Part shown: piece by piece, positions 53,101-64,000 of the stretch
Layout: every line of letters begins with the position of its first letter
Position numbering within the stretch: position 1 is the stretch's first letter
Assembly (NCBI GenBank): GCA_963693285.1
Contig: OY848927.1
Coordinates: forward strand, 746,501 to 810,500
Direction: 5' to 3'
DNA from: Xestospongia muta
Taxonomy: Eukaryota; Porifera; Demospongiae; Haplosclerida; Petrosiidae
DNA: 64,000 nt
The notes under the pieces: model-generated
What the model was told of the DNA's origin: nothing
The model's input: only the letters and a program-made list of their open reading frames with translations
Database searches by the model: none
Position numbers and translations under genes: made by a program

Positions 53101-56100
53101 ACCAGTGGCAATACATGTTAAATTTATACTGGACCCTATGAGCAGGGCCTGGGAGCTAGTATTGGTGATGATTAAAGGAACGACTGAAAAATAAAATAAT
53201 ATGATAATTTAGAGACAAATGTTAAAGAGATGAGAAATTAATGAGAAATTTTACATACCTCCAGGTGTTAAGATGTTAGCTGAACTAGACACAGCTGGAT
53301 AGAAGTCATTACTAGCAATGCAATAATATTTTCCTTCATGAGAGAATTTGTCAAAGTTAGATATTGTTAAATTAGATTGCGTAACAAATTGTCCTTCTTG
53401 TCGGCTAGTAACTTCACTATTATTTAGTATATTATCAATGTTGTTATAAGCCCACTTAATAACTGGAACTGGGTAGCCTGTAGCTACACACATTAGTGTA
53501 ACAATATCACCAGAAATAGCAGATGTATTATAGGGTGGAGTAAGGATACTGGTTGGACCTATGAATGGAGTAATGGATTAAAGGATGAATGAATGGATCA
53601 ATGAACAATTGAATAGATGGATAGATGGAGGAATGATGAATGAATTGATTGACAGATGGAGGAATGAATGGACATGTGTGGATAAAAGGAATACCTGTGA
53701 GATCAATTGTTGCAGAGACATTTGGTGTACGACCACTAGGGTTCTCAGCACTACACTGAAATTCAACAGGACCAAGTTGAGTTGCATTATTAATTTCAAT
53801 AACAACAGTAACTCTATCATTAGTAATATCACAATAACCCAAAAATAGATCACCCTCCATTACTAATAGAAAATGAAAGTTACGTTTTTTTTAAAGCTCT
53901 AAATACAATGAGCTTACCTTCAGCAGCTTCTCCAGGTGAGGCAAAATAAACACAAGTGATTCCTCCAAACGTTACACTAGGTAATGGCACACCTACTCCA
54001 GTACAAGATATTTGAGTAGCATTGCCTTTAATATAGGTAACTGTTGGTGGTGTAATTACAACACTAGGAAGCTCTAGAGAATGATACCAAGACACACACA
54101 CACACACACTCATATAATAGGTATACAATGTGTAACTTACCATTCACAACTAATCTAGCAATCACTTTGTTAAAGGCACCTTGTGCATTGATGACATTAC
54201 ATATATAATCACCACCATCAGAAAACAGAACATTTGTTACTATTAGTTGACTCTCAACAGATATAATGCCATTATTCAGTGCTATCTGTCTAGTAGTGAT
54301 AGTTACTCGGTTATTAACAGATAGCACTCCATTAGGACCACTCCATGTAGTATTAGGTACTGGATAACCAGTGACATTACAAGTTAAAGTGAATGTTTCA
54401 TTGACTAATACAACAACAGGTTGAGATAGAGTATCTGTAATAATCTGAGGAGGAACTATAGAAAGAGAGGAACTGGTAAGTACTTTTTCGCTGGTAATGA
54501 ACAATTGTACACTAAAAACCAGCTGTAATTTTCAATTACCATATATGGATATAGTGCCAGTATCACTTCCATTGAATAACGCATTACGAGCTCTACATTG
54601 TAACTCTATGGGACCTCCTATAGCAACTGTAGTTATCTTAGCTACTGCAGTCACTTTGTATAGACCATTCTCTCTTTCACTAATACACTGAACAGTAAAG
54701 ATACCACTAATAATATCAGCTAAAGGAATAAAGGAGAGTATAATGTATATGTTATTAATTAGTATCTTAGTTATAAAGGAGAGTATAATGTATATGTTAT
54801 TAATTAGTATCTTACTTATAAAGGAGAGTATAATGTATATGTTATTAATTAGTATCTTAGTTATAAAGGAGAGTATAATGTATATGCTATTAATTAGTAT
54901 CTTAGTTATAAAGGAGAGTATAATGTATATGTTATTAATTAGTATCTTACTTATGAAGGAGAGTATAATGTATATGTTATTAATTAGTATCTTAGTTATA
55001 AAGGAGAGTATAATGTATATGTTATTAATTACAATCTTACTTATATTAGTTGTGTCACTGTAGGCACACTGGATATCAACAAAATTTATAGTTGGTGCTG
55101 GTACTCCAGTTGATGAACAATTAATACTACTAACTTGATCACTAGAATGTATTAACATACTAGGAGTAATACTGACTGATACTGGTGCTAGGGAAATAAA
55201 AGAAAATAGTAGCATACATTCATTGATCCATCCATTTGTCTGTCCTAGCCATCCATCCATTCATCTTACCATAAATATTTAACATAATAACTGCTCTGTG
55301 TGAATCATCAGCTAACTTCATAATACCATTATCACCGACACATATAAAAATACTTGATTCTTCAAGATTAAGGTCAGAAATAGTCAACAAAGAAACAGTT
55401 CTTAATAATCCATTTGTTGTGTTATCTCTAATAATATCAATTGAACAGTCATTTGGTATGGAAGCAATATCCGGAGAATTCACTCCAAGATCACCAGAAA
55501 AGTCATGAAAATTGTCATAAAAATTCATGTAGTCTAAAGCTGCTTCACCAAAGTTATCACTTAGGGCACCTCCTGTACACTTATTGTTTAAGACCCCGCC
55601 TTCTCCAACCCAAATGATCTGAGCTTCGGGATTCCCTAAAGCCTCACATCTAAGAGTGACCTTTGACTGGACAGTAATGTCAGCATTATAAGCAGATTTG
55701 TCTGCTGTAACAATAGGAGGAACTAAAAAAGATAAACAAGATTATAATACAGAATATCATCAAAAGTCTCATTCCCAGACCAAACATGTCTGCTGAGTAT
55801 GAGACTTTCAGTTAAATATTTACTTACATTGCACTTCTATGCTAATAGTCTCTGTATCATTTCCATACAGGTTTGAAGCAGTACATTTGTAAATGCCATG
55901 ATCAACATTGCTTGTTGGAAGAATAGTAAGAGTAGATCTACGAGTGAAACCAGTGACTTGCTCAGTAATATCTTTAGAGAAGTAAATGTGTCATTGTTAC
56001 TGGATATTAATTGGTCCATTTTCTTACTTATTCTAGCATCTGAAGACAGAAGGAGATTACTTCTAGACCATAACACATCTGGTAGTGGACGACCGTGGCT

Positions 56101-57877
56101 TGTACATGCTATCTCCAAAATGTGAGGAGCTGTAATTGTCTGAGTGGAAGGGCCAGGGTTAATAACCATAGCAGGTGCTGAGTAAGAAAGAAAGAAAGAG
56201 ATTATTGTTTTGTTAGTATGTAAAATGGCCCTTAATAATTACTATATAGATCTATCCTATAGCTGCCATGATTTTTAATGTCATGTACTACAGAGATACT
56301 AAAGAGAAGTAATTAATACATTTATTGAGCATCCAAATAAAACCTGTTTGTAATTTTTTAACTTACTTGCTAGCAGTAATACGGAGTTATTTATACTACT
56401 TGTTGCAATGCCATCAAAAACACTAACAATACAGTAACATTGCTGTAGTCCATCCACATTAGTGATGTTAACTTGTAGTGTGGCAGTCACATTGGACAGC
56501 TCATTACCAAATGATGCTGGTTCGCTGATAACATTTGGATATGAGGTAGTATCAAAATTATCACAGTATATAGATACTGTAGGAGTGGGATAACCATGTG
56601 ACATACACGTGACGTTCACATGATCTCCTATAATGTTACTCTCAGTGGGATCACTAATAGTGATATCAGGTGGAACTATAATGAAAATACAAGCCATGAA
56701 TATTGTTAGAATAATAAACATGATATTCCCATGATATGAATTATATACTGTACACAATGCTGAGTCTATACAGCACAAGCCATTGCCATGGCAACGATCA
56801 ATGAATAACTATAGATATTAATTGTTATACATTCACATTTAAATCCCCTTTTGCGTAAAGTTTAAAGGACATTACTGCTAGTACAATAATCACAATAACT
56901 AACTGAAATTATCAACTTTGCTTTTAATTTTGCTGCAGAACAACTAAGTTCATAGAACCTCATTTACTTACCATATGCATTTACAATGAAGTCCAATATT
57001 GTGATGTTTCCATCAATCATATATACATCTACTTCATAACGCCCAACATCTCCAAGAGAAGTATCTGACAAAGTGAACTTCATATCATAATTGTCCAGTG
57101 TCAGACGGGAAAAATCATGCATTGCTGTCCCATTCACAAACCATGAAATGCTGGTATAACCTGTTGCCGATATTTCTAGTGTTAAGGAAGCAGGAGGATA
57201 GAGAGCTGTGATACGAGGAGTAATACGGCTGACAAATGGAGCATCTGTTAAAAGAATCGAGGTAAAGTTAGAAGTTTGAAGTTATAAAGGAGAAACTAAA
57301 AATTATAGATAGTGCCCAGTTCCCATGGAAGTGGAAATACTTTAATAGTTTACCAATAATAGTACATAGAATTAGCTTAATTTTAAGCTTAAATTTAAAA
57401 GTAGTGAAATTATAGTTGTAAAGAAATCATGCACTTCAATAGTTTTACTTACCACATTGATGGCATGTGCTTGCTAAGTAATCCAGAACTGATTTTACAT
57501 ATGGTCTAGTACAACAATCATTTAGTGAGTCATCTAGTACATAGACTGGACGTGGATTTGATGCTCCACAGTTTTGATCATAATAGCAGATATATGGTGA
57601 AATTCCAGACCCTATATAAAGATCATTTGTTAAATCTATCATGAATGGATGGATGGATGGATGAATAAATATATGTATATATGAATGGATAAACAGATAA
57701 ATAAATGGATGGAGAGATGACTGAACGAATGGATCCTGATGTTGCTATGGGTAATAAGATTCATATGTGCAAATTTGAATTAAATGCTTTGCACATATGC
57801 TACTTACCTTGTCCTCTAGTTATACTGCATTGTAGCAAGCACATTAATGAACACAATAGTAAAGACAGATACTCCAT
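47156..57877 (-). CDS. Large adhesion GPCR: about 12 Ig domains, EGF, HRM, GAIN/GPS, 7TM
   Basis: Thirty-one exons, about 2377 residues: 57808-57877 (signal peptide), 57453-57611 (Cys-rich), 56972-57244, 56367-56675, 56028-56177, 55828-55971, 55270-55722, 55041-55187, 54540-54719, 54141-54455, 53918-54073, 53695-53862, 53259-53558, 52887-53183, 52676-52822, 52314-52499, 51811-52110 (Ig-like modules), 51605-51724 (EGF), 51229-51501 (Ig), 51072-51148, 50899-50999, 50676-50815, 50334-50587 (HRM-like, RCPCGD...GGTYTYGAVWLPANTS), 49905-50140, 49276-49741 (GAIN), 49155-49218, 48997-49103 (GPS: CVFWDF, GSWSMRGC, CQCDHLTHFGYLL, cleavage expected at HL/T), 48775-48922, 48435-48712, 48309-48378 and 47156-48200 (7TM and tail). 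Ig exons are nearly all phase 1-1, so modules can be shuffled. The roughly 190-residue tail has a Lys-rich block. The GPS-TM1 junction misses one base for a canonical in-frame splice. It probably serves cell adhesion or tethered-agonist signalling. Confidence 0.9.
51605..51724 (-). other. EGF-like module exon of the adhesion GPCR
   Basis: One exon encodes six cysteines in EGF order (DDCLLHSNPCVHGICVDQLN, then CQCSTNYTGKNC). It is flanked on both sides by Ig exons in the same phase (1-1), consistent with insertion by exon shuffling. Confidence 0.85.
54720..55040. repeat. 45-bp tandem repeat, about 7 copies, filling an intron of the adhesion GPCR
   Basis: Unit ATAAAGGAGAGTATAATGTA followed by TATGTTATTAATTAGTATCT and TAGTT. 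The array fills the intron inside one Ig module (between exons 55041-55187 and 54540-54719). The period is a multiple of three and free of stops on both strands, so long spurious frames appear in both directions. Confidence 0.92.
57640..57725. repeat. ATGGATGGA-type simple repeat in intron 1 of the adhesion GPCR
   Basis: Degenerate GAATGGATGGATGGATGAAT units. Similar GGATGGA/GAATGAATGG patches occur in other introns of this gene at about 51190-51222, 53560-53690 and 55220-55262. Confidence 0.8.
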
Positions 57878-58184
57878 ATTGCACTTGTTGGCAATAACGT
57901 CTTTCAAGAAAAAGAAATGTTAATAGCAACTAGCTAGTCAACACAAACAATAAGCTAGTAGGGTGGGGCTGATTAGGGATCCTGGTTCCTGTCCTTAGCT
58001 AGAATAGGAATGAGACTATAAATTTGCTGCGTGAGCGAGAGAAAAAGGTGAGTGTCACAATATTAGTCTAATGATCTGTTGATTGTGTGTATAAATTACC
58101 CACAAAACTTGTTAAAATGTTTGTCTGTAATTGTTTAGGTAATTACCGAGAAGAAAGTGGGTATTTGCCTTGACTAAACTGAAG
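57878..58184. promoter_or_regulatory. Divergent promoter region, adhesion GPCR / RING ligase, with a leader intron
   Basis: 307 bp separate the start codons. On the plus strand a strong donor (AAAAAGGTGAGTG, GT at 58048) and the acceptor TTGTTTAG ending at 58138 define a probable 91-bp intron in the 5' leader of the RING gene. Confidence 0.5.
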
Positions 58185-59261
58185 ATGGCTGAATTATTTT
58201 CGTTAGTTACACTTGTGCTTGTATTACTTGTACCTTCCTCATTGTCATATCTCACTGTTGAAACGAGTGGTGAATATGATAACTCATTTACAATGTATGG
58301 CCCATTCTCAACTCCTTACACAAATATACCAGACAATTTTGAGGGTTACTTGTACTTTAAAAATTCATCATGTAACGCCATCCCTCCCCCAGAATTTCTG
58401 GGTAATATAACCCAAAATGATACCACTATTGTCCTAGTACCAAACTATAATGAATGTATTATTAAGAAGATTTTATTTGCCAAAGCTGCAGGATATAATG
58501 GTTTGTTATCGTACACTGAAAATGACGATAATAAAGCTATCAATGAGGCTTTAGTTGATACAAATTTTCCAGTAGCTATCATTACTGCTAGTGTAGCTGA
58601 CATTCTTATAAAGAATGCTACAGTGTCTCTTGATAACACTAATACTCTTGTCAAGATATCTGGATCTATTATTGAAGGAATTGTTGTAGTTGTCATTTGT
58701 TTTGTATTTTGTATTTGTTGTTCATGCTGTGTTGGTATTTGGACATGTATCTGCTGCAAAATTTGGTACGATAACCGCCGGATGGAGAGAGAGTTCCGTC
58801 TCCTCAATGAACGTCGCTTACACCACCCAAATCGCCAGGAACTCATTGAAAGCATACTTCGTCACTTGCAACAATTGGAACATGACGTTGGAGCACAGAC
58901 ACCACTTGGTTCCAACCAAAGCAAGAACCTTCCAAAACGTGAATACACTAAAGAAGATAATGCTGATACTTGTGCTATTTGTGTTGACGAATTTCAAGAA
59001 AACGTTGTGGTACGTGAGTTACCTTGTGGCCATATTTTCCATCCTGATTGCATTGATGAGTGGTTGTCTAACTATAGCTCTATGTGTCCTCTCTGCAAAG
59101 ATAACCTACGTCAACGTCCTCTAAATCAGGGTGTCCCTCATTTGGGTGTCATGGAACATGGCATTGTCAGTCATACTGGAAGTACTAATAGTACGGACTC
59201 AGACACATCCTTAACAAGAGAAGATCAGAATCAAAACAGGTATGGTACTGTGTTCAGATAA
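58185..59261 (+). CDS. PA-TM-RING E3 ubiquitin ligase (RNF13/RNF130/Goliath type)
   Basis: A membrane-bound ubiquitin ligase of the endosomal/lysosomal PA-TM-RING family. The 358-residue coding region is a single exon. A signal peptide (FSLVTLVLVLLVPSSLSYL) is followed by a protease-associated lumenal domain to about residue 160 (IVLVPNYNECIIKKILFAKA, AAGYNGLLSY, FPVAIITAS). A transmembrane segment lies at about 165-195 and is unusually Cys-rich (CFVFCICCSCCVGIW). The cytosolic part has an Arg-rich juxtamembrane stretch and a RING-H2 domain at about 265-307: CAICVDEF, LPCGHIFHPDCIDEWL, CPLCKDNL. The C-terminus is Ser/Thr-rich. The ATG at 58185 was chosen because it gives the signal peptide directly and follows the leader-intron acceptor. 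Confidence 0.94.
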   Translation: MAELFSLVTLVLVLLVPSSLSYLTVETSGEYDNSFTMYGPFSTPYTNIPDNFEGYLYFKNSSCNAIPPPEFLGNITQNDTTIVLVPNYNECIIKKILFAKAAGYNGLLSYTENDDNKAINEALVDTNFPVAIITASVADILIKNATVSLDNTNTLVKISGSIIEGIVVVVICFVFCICCSCCVGIWTCICCKIWYDNRRMEREFRLLNERRLHHPNRQELIESILRHLQQLEHDVGAQTPLGSNQSKNLPKREYTKEDNADTCAICVDEFQENVVVRELPCGHIFHPDCIDEWLSNYSSMCPLCKDNLRQRPLNQGVPHLGVMEHGIVSHTGSTNSTDSDTSLTREDQNQNRYGTVFR

Positions 59262-59408
59262 ATGTAATACTGTGTGCGTGAATCACTAGTTATTAACTTT
59301 TATTAAATAAATGTTAATTTTCTTTGTTGCCTTTTTCTACTTGTTATTTTGGAATTTTTTGTATAATCTTTGAGAGTAACTATCAATTATAACTAGTTAC
59401 AATCACAC

Positions 59409-59444
<36 letters not shown>

Positions 59445-59534
59445 TATTGTATTTGAGAATAAAGGAAATGGTACAAATGAAACATTATGTTATAAGGCAT
59501 TCTAGGAGTTAATCAGAGCACTAATGTTCCATAG

Positions 59535-59571
<37 letters not shown>

Positions 59572-59650
59572 TAACTTTGTAGTTATCATAATAATTTTAG
59601 TGTACATTTCAAATATTAATATAACATGTAATCAAACAAAGACTAGCCTA
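59262..59650. other. Convergent 3' region with CA and GA microsatellites
   Basis: 389 bp between the stops of the RING ligase and WDFY. AATAAA at 59306-59311 is a plausible RING polyadenylation signal. A (CA)n run lies at about 59404-59442 and a (GA)n run at about 59540-59568. No coding sequence is seen. Confidence 0.7.
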
Positions 59651-62160
59651 TTAAGTATGTGTATTCCTATCATAACTACCAGATTGTAAGTCCCTGTCAA
59701 TAAGTACCTTAATAAATTTATCTTCACTGGCAGTGACCATGAGACCTTCATTTTGGACTGTATAAATAGAAGTAATTGGATTCTTGAGGTCATAAAAGGT
59801 TGCCATAGGACTTCGACTGAGAGAAAGAAAAAACATGTTCTAACTAATATCACTATACGCATGATTGTCATGTGATTATCACATGACTACTTACTCATCT
59901 GTTGTTAAGTCAGAATGGCAATCTTGACACATTCTTACTGGTTTCTCAAATCCCATTTTAGGATAAGTTGATTGTTGGTTGGAGCAAGAGCCACAAATGG
60001 CACGCCCACATTTCCGACAATGATGCTAAAAATGATAAAACAATTTTTATAGCATCACAGAACCCTCACAAAAAATCTTGTTATCACTTATAATCAGGAC
60101 CCACTCTAAGGGGTCCTGTGTACAATGAATTATACTTTCATCCCCCTTATGAGGGACATTATACACATACTTGTCGTACTCCAATAGATTTGTTTTCCCA
60201 CATCCCTCGAACATTCCAAAAGAAAGGTATACCACATTTTTCACAAGTATTAGATCCTCCCCATTCTGGTGTCTATTTGTTATTAATAAATAAAGTATTA
60301 TAATGTGCTATCATTTACTTCTTCTCGCTCTACATCCATATCCCATACACCTAATTTACCATCTTCAGCAGTTGAAAAAAGTTTTCTTGATAATGGTGAG
60401 TAAGTTAATGCTCTTATTTTCCCACTGAGAGAGAGAGAGAGAGATACATCAGTTACAATGAGTACAAGTGCACCAAACAATTTCCTATAAAGAAGTAATC
60501 CTTTGTTCCTGTAACATTAATAAGATGTAACAGGTACTAATTACACTTTCTAATTTAAAGATCACTCAGTTTACTCAAAAGGACAAAGTACCATCACATG
60601 ATAGTCATACTCAAGCTTTGTCAAGGTGTCCTTTGGTACTGTTCCATTTGCTATATTCTGGTATCATGCCTTTTACTAACTAGATTCTTCTCATGTCTAT
60701 CTTACGTATGTCCAGTTAGTTCATAGGCTGTTCCTTGTTGACTACCAATGTCCCATACAACAATAACTTGATCCAAACCACCAGAGAACAGTATTCTTCT
60801 CTCATGATCATAACTAAGAGCCCATACACTACCTATATATATGTGTGTGTGTGAGAGAGAGAGAGAGAATATAAAAATAAATGATTAAACTTATGAGATA
60901 ACATAAATGCACATGAATACTAAATACTTACAAGTATGTCCTTTTAAAGTTGTGACTAAATGGAAGTTTCTCTCATCCAATTTTAAGACTAGAATGACAC
61001 CACTGTAATTCGCAACAAATGCATATCTATTGAAATCATCATAACTACAACAATTTAGTTAAGAAAATAAGTGAGGAAAACCCTATTCATTATTGGTATA
61101 ATTAGGATACTCGACAGCCAAACACCACGCAGGTGCCTCATAGCTTCCTAGACTACGTCCTGTTCTTGTGCAACACCATTGAAAACGCTTGTCTCTTCCC
61201 GTAGAAATTACCCAATCATGTTTAGATATTAGTTTAATTGAAGTTACACGTGCAGAGTGACCTAAAATGGATGAATGGTTATATGATTAGATAAATAGAT
61301 GAACAGATAGCTTGATAAATGGATTGATGAATGAAGTAATGGATTTATAGAGAGTTAATTAATACAAACTCATTTTTCCTCATACTATGATATGTTCTTT
61401 TCCTTTCAAATCTATTGAGATCTTTCGATAAACGAAATTCCTATAAAAATGAAATTGAAAGTTTTAAAAACATTGAAACTCGTCATAATATGCTATCTTA
61501 AAAATATTCATAGCACATACAACTAAAAACAGTGTTTATTTAAAGTAAGTGTTGATCTTGGTTTTCCCAACGCACAACATATAATATTTCCACAATATTT
61601 TACTAACTTGAACTTGCCCATTACCCAGTCCAACAAATACTAGATGTCCATCACCCTCTTCCTCTGCTTCATATTCCAATGCCGAACAGGTTGCTATGGT
61701 AACAAATAGACGAACATAAATCCCATATAGAAGTATGTAGTTAAAAACATTAAATGTGTATTGTTTAACAGTTACTATTAAATAAATAATCATTTAATGT
61801 ATCACTTCCATGTCTACTATCAATTACCTTCAAAACTCTGTACAATAGAGGGCCAAAATTGACCATTATCCCTCTTGACCCACACTTTGACTGACCTGAG
61901 AGAGCAAGAAAGGAACATTGATTAGTAAGACAATATATAATGAACAGATCAAGTGACACACTCATTCACACATACAATACACAATGTCTTGTGTCCTCTC
62001 TTCCATAGAATTGTACTACTACTTTTATTATTTACTTGTCTTCGCTGGTACTTATCACTGCATCTTCATGAGGTATAGCTACCACTCCTGTTATTGTGTC
62101 TCTAACATCAATACGAGATAGAAGCTCTGGACGTTGACCGGAAGCAGAACCAGTAGCCAT
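59651..62160 (-). CDS. WD repeat and FYVE domain protein, WDFY1/WDFY2 homologue
   Basis: WDFY1/2 bind PI3P on early endosomes through a FYVE finger set between WD40 repeats. Eleven in-phase exons: 62036-62160, 61828-61895, 61608-61693, 61386-61440, 61111-61261, 60932-61044, 60706-60832, 60319-60424, 60171-60272, 59895-60025 and 59651-59816. The 409 residues equal the family length (about 400-410). WD40 blades: GVVAIPHEDAVISTSEDK at the N-terminus, VTSIKLISKHDWVISTGRDK, SVWALSYDHERRILFSGGLD and ALTYSPLSRKLFSTAEDGKL. The FYVE finger begins at about residue 300 (CEKCGIPFFWNVRGMW) and has the core RQHHCRKCGRAICGSCS, matching the R(R/K)HHCR PI3P-binding motif in the R-Q-HHCR variant seen in WDFY proteins. 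A last WD blade (IYTVQNEGLMVTASEDKFIK) closes the propeller. It would read the PI3P made by VPS34 complexes such as the UVRAG complex encoded nearby. Confidence 0.95.
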
Positions 62161-62524
62161 TGAAATCAAAAAATCAGAGAGTAAGTTTCACTATCAAGTT
62201 TCTATCAGTATCACTGTAGCTAGGTCGGTTTCGTCTTCCACTTTCACTAATCAACTGACAATTGTTTGATAAAATATCTAACTTTGCCTTTTACCAAGTT
62301 CGGTTCGATCTACAAACAAAACAAGTTGCCCAGTCAACAAGAATCTCAAAGTTCACGTGTTTTGGCAGCCACACCTCTTTACGGTGCAGTAGCATTATTT
62401 AACCCTTTATTATCATTGAGATAAATTTAAGCTCCACCCCATTATAATTAAAAATCTAAAGCACACACCTCTTTTTTGAAGAGAAGTGAGACTTTCATGT
62501 CAGTTTCCTAGCTTTAAAAAGAGC
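62161..62524. promoter_or_regulatory. Divergent promoter region, WDFY / FMR1-like
   Basis: 364 bp separate the start codons. A TTCACGTGTTTT E-box-like element lies at about 62352-62363. No TATA box is clear close to either start. Confidence 0.4.
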
Positions 62525-62878
62525 ATGGAGGTTGAAGTAGTGTTTCCAGATATTTGTGGAGCTTTTTACAAGGTTAGTATTTAAAAAGCTATCCTATCAG
62601 GAAAATAAAAAGTAGAAAGAGCTTGTAGTGGAAGTTACACCCCTTACCTCCCTTTTCCTCCTCCTTCTTCCCTCCAATATAGGGTAAGCTGTTGGACATT
62701 AATATAGCAGATAGTAAATGTTTGATCTCTTTTGAAGAGGGGTAAGTAACTTAGCTATTGATATCAGTGAATTGTATATAGTATAATTTGATGTATTTGT
62801 GGAATGTGATGTGTTTATTATGTAGATATTTAGGTAATGCTTTAAAAGGGCAATCTTTATAGATAGCCTTCATAGCAG

Positions 62879-62924
<46 letters not shown>

Positions 62925-63895
62925 CATTGTAATACAATGCAGATATGTAGTTATTGATATTTGAAAAATGTATACTTTCAGTTTTTATTTGTCAATGTTT
63001 GTGTTGACTTTAGAGCTGGTTGTTTTTATTGTTGTTTTTTATTATTTGTTTTTTTATTGTTTGTTTATCGGTAAATATAGCAACCAGTTATTGTTGCTGT
63101 CAGCTGGTTAATATCAATGAATACCAGCACTTTATAAATGTGAATATCATTGTTATGATAGATCAGCAGATATGAATTGTCATTGATTCTTGTCAAACCA
63201 TGACAACCGATTTATTGTACAAATATATAACCTGTAGTCATGAACTATTCCTGTAAAATAGTACATTTTATTGTGTAGTTACTGTGACTACTTTGCATTA
63301 GGTATAATGTGCTTAATATTATGGTTTAGAGTTTGGAGATCAATCTTTAAGTTTATTAACATTTTTATGAGTATTAATGTCCTTTTAGTTGGAAACCTAA
63401 TACGTGGGTGGAACTCCAATATGTCAGATTTCCTCCTCAACCCTCACCACCTGGAGACTTAGATTTAACTCCTGGTAGTAAAATAGAGGTAAGTAGTTTC
63501 ATTGTAATCTTGTTTAATTTGAGGAAGAAATTGGGAAGAAGTAAAAGTGTTTATAAGGAAAACCAGGAGGAATTTCCCAGGGACTTTTTATGACCAATGC
63601 ATTAGTGTACATATTAATATGTATACATGTAATGTATGTATAATTTATCTTACTACATTAATATAGTGTTAATATCATCTTTGATCTGTAGGCATTGCTA
63701 CCCTTTAAAGAGGGTGAGCCTTCAGGATGGTGGTTAGCCACTATTACCAAGTCTAAAGGGGAGGTATTGTAGTAGTTGCTTTGACTGGTTTATTAAACCT
63801 GTTTACAGGTTGCTGGAATCCAGTTTCAATCAAGTGATAGGCAATACACTGATCTTGTGGAACATAGAAATCTCCGCCCACCCAACGAAAAGTAG
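62525..63895 (+). CDS. FMR1/FXR-like tandem Tudor (Agenet) protein, possibly only the 5' part of the gene
   Basis: Five in-phase exons: 62525-62572, 62683-62741, 63389-63488, 63692-63763 and 63809-63895, giving 121 residues to a TAG. The sequence follows the FMRP N-terminus: MEVEVVFPDICGAFYK, then a strand pair ending LISFEEGWKPNTW, VRFPPQPSPP (FMRP has a DVRFPPP motif), KIEALLPFKEGEPSGWWLAT (FMRP has WWLA) and EHRNLRPPNEK where FMRP reads ERLRSVNPNKP. These two Tudor folds bind methyl-lysine and protein partners in the family. The KH and RGG RNA-binding parts are not visible. Either the TAG is real and the protein is Tudor-only, or exon 5 splices at AACGAAAA|gtagca to exons beyond the right edge. 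Confidence 0.8.
62893..62922. repeat. (GT)n microsatellite in an intron of the FMR1-like gene
   Basis: A TATATATATG run followed by a pure GT run, inside the roughly 650-bp intron between exons 62683-62741 and 63389-63488. Confidence 0.9.
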
Positions 63896-64000
63896 CACAT
63901 CATTTAATTGTACACTATTTGTATTGTGTGTTTGTTGAGTACATGATATACATGACTGGATTGTTTAGAACTAACAGGTTTATCCTTGCTCTTTCTCTCT
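63896..64000. other. Sequence after the FMR1-like TAG, right edge
   Basis: 105 bp with no frame continuing the Tudor protein. It ends in a pyrimidine-rich run (TTGCTCTTTCTCTCT), which could be a 3' splice-site tract just before an exon outside the window. Confidence 0.35.

Noticed and set aside
53585..53848. Plus-strand 87-residue frame
   Set aside because: Antisense to an Ig exon and an adjacent simple repeat; no support of its own.
54743..55063. Plus-strand 106-residue frame with a 15-residue repeat
   Set aside because: Antisense reading of the 45-bp intronic repeat of the adhesion GPCR.
58185..59261. RING ligase as a processed retrogene because its coding region has no intron
   Set aside because: A leader intron (58048-58138) is well supported by donor and acceptor, and there is no poly-A tract or flanking duplication.

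Overview
The window looks like nuclear DNA of a non-bilaterian animal, most probably a demosponge such as Amphimedon. It is AT-rich and gene-dense, with GT-AG introns that are often only 45-100 bp. The genes are animal genes (UVRAG, CEP295, a Rubicon/Pacer family protein, WDFY, an FMR1-type Tudor protein, an adhesion GPCR). It also carries a tandem array of GABA-B-like class C GPCRs, a family known to be expanded in sponges. All gene models were assembled by hand from splice sites, reading phase and protein similarity; no database was searched.

Layout. 1-1993 (-) is the 5' end of an axonemal dynein heavy chain cut by the left edge. 2093-3614 (+) is a short gasdermin-like protein. 3864-8241 (-) is UVRAG. 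8427-9662 (+) is a glutathionyl-hydroquinone-reductase-type GST. 9757-11293 (-) is an unrecognised 263-residue protein. 11399-15826 (+) is a CEP295 homologue. 16157-20262 (+) is a Rubicon-homology protein without a RUN domain. 21272-35128 (+) holds four class C GPCR units, A to D; two of them, B and C, share a frameshift. 35300-39460 is about 4 kb of mixed minisatellite. 40521-46705 (+) holds two more GPCR units, E and F. 47156-57877 (-) is a very large Ig/EGF/HRM/GAIN adhesion GPCR. 58185-59261 (+) is a PA-TM-RING ubiquitin ligase. 59651-62160 (-) is a WDFY1/2 homologue. 62525-63895 (+) is an FMR1/FXR-like tandem Tudor protein.

Organisation. Five neighbouring pairs are head to head with about 100-365 bp between start codons. 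UVRAG and a Rubicon/Pacer family gene, whose human relatives meet on the Beclin-1/VPS34 complex, lie about 8 kb apart. The GPCR array shows recent unequal crossing-over, a hybrid unit, a shared frameshift and exons that look homogenised by gene conversion.

The strongest candidates for a second look are the gasdermin-like gene with no visible C-terminal repressor domain, the B/C/D receptor hybrid and its frameshift, the adhesion GPCR with twelve Ig-like modules and an odd GPS-TM1 splice junction, and the short FMR1-like Tudor gene.
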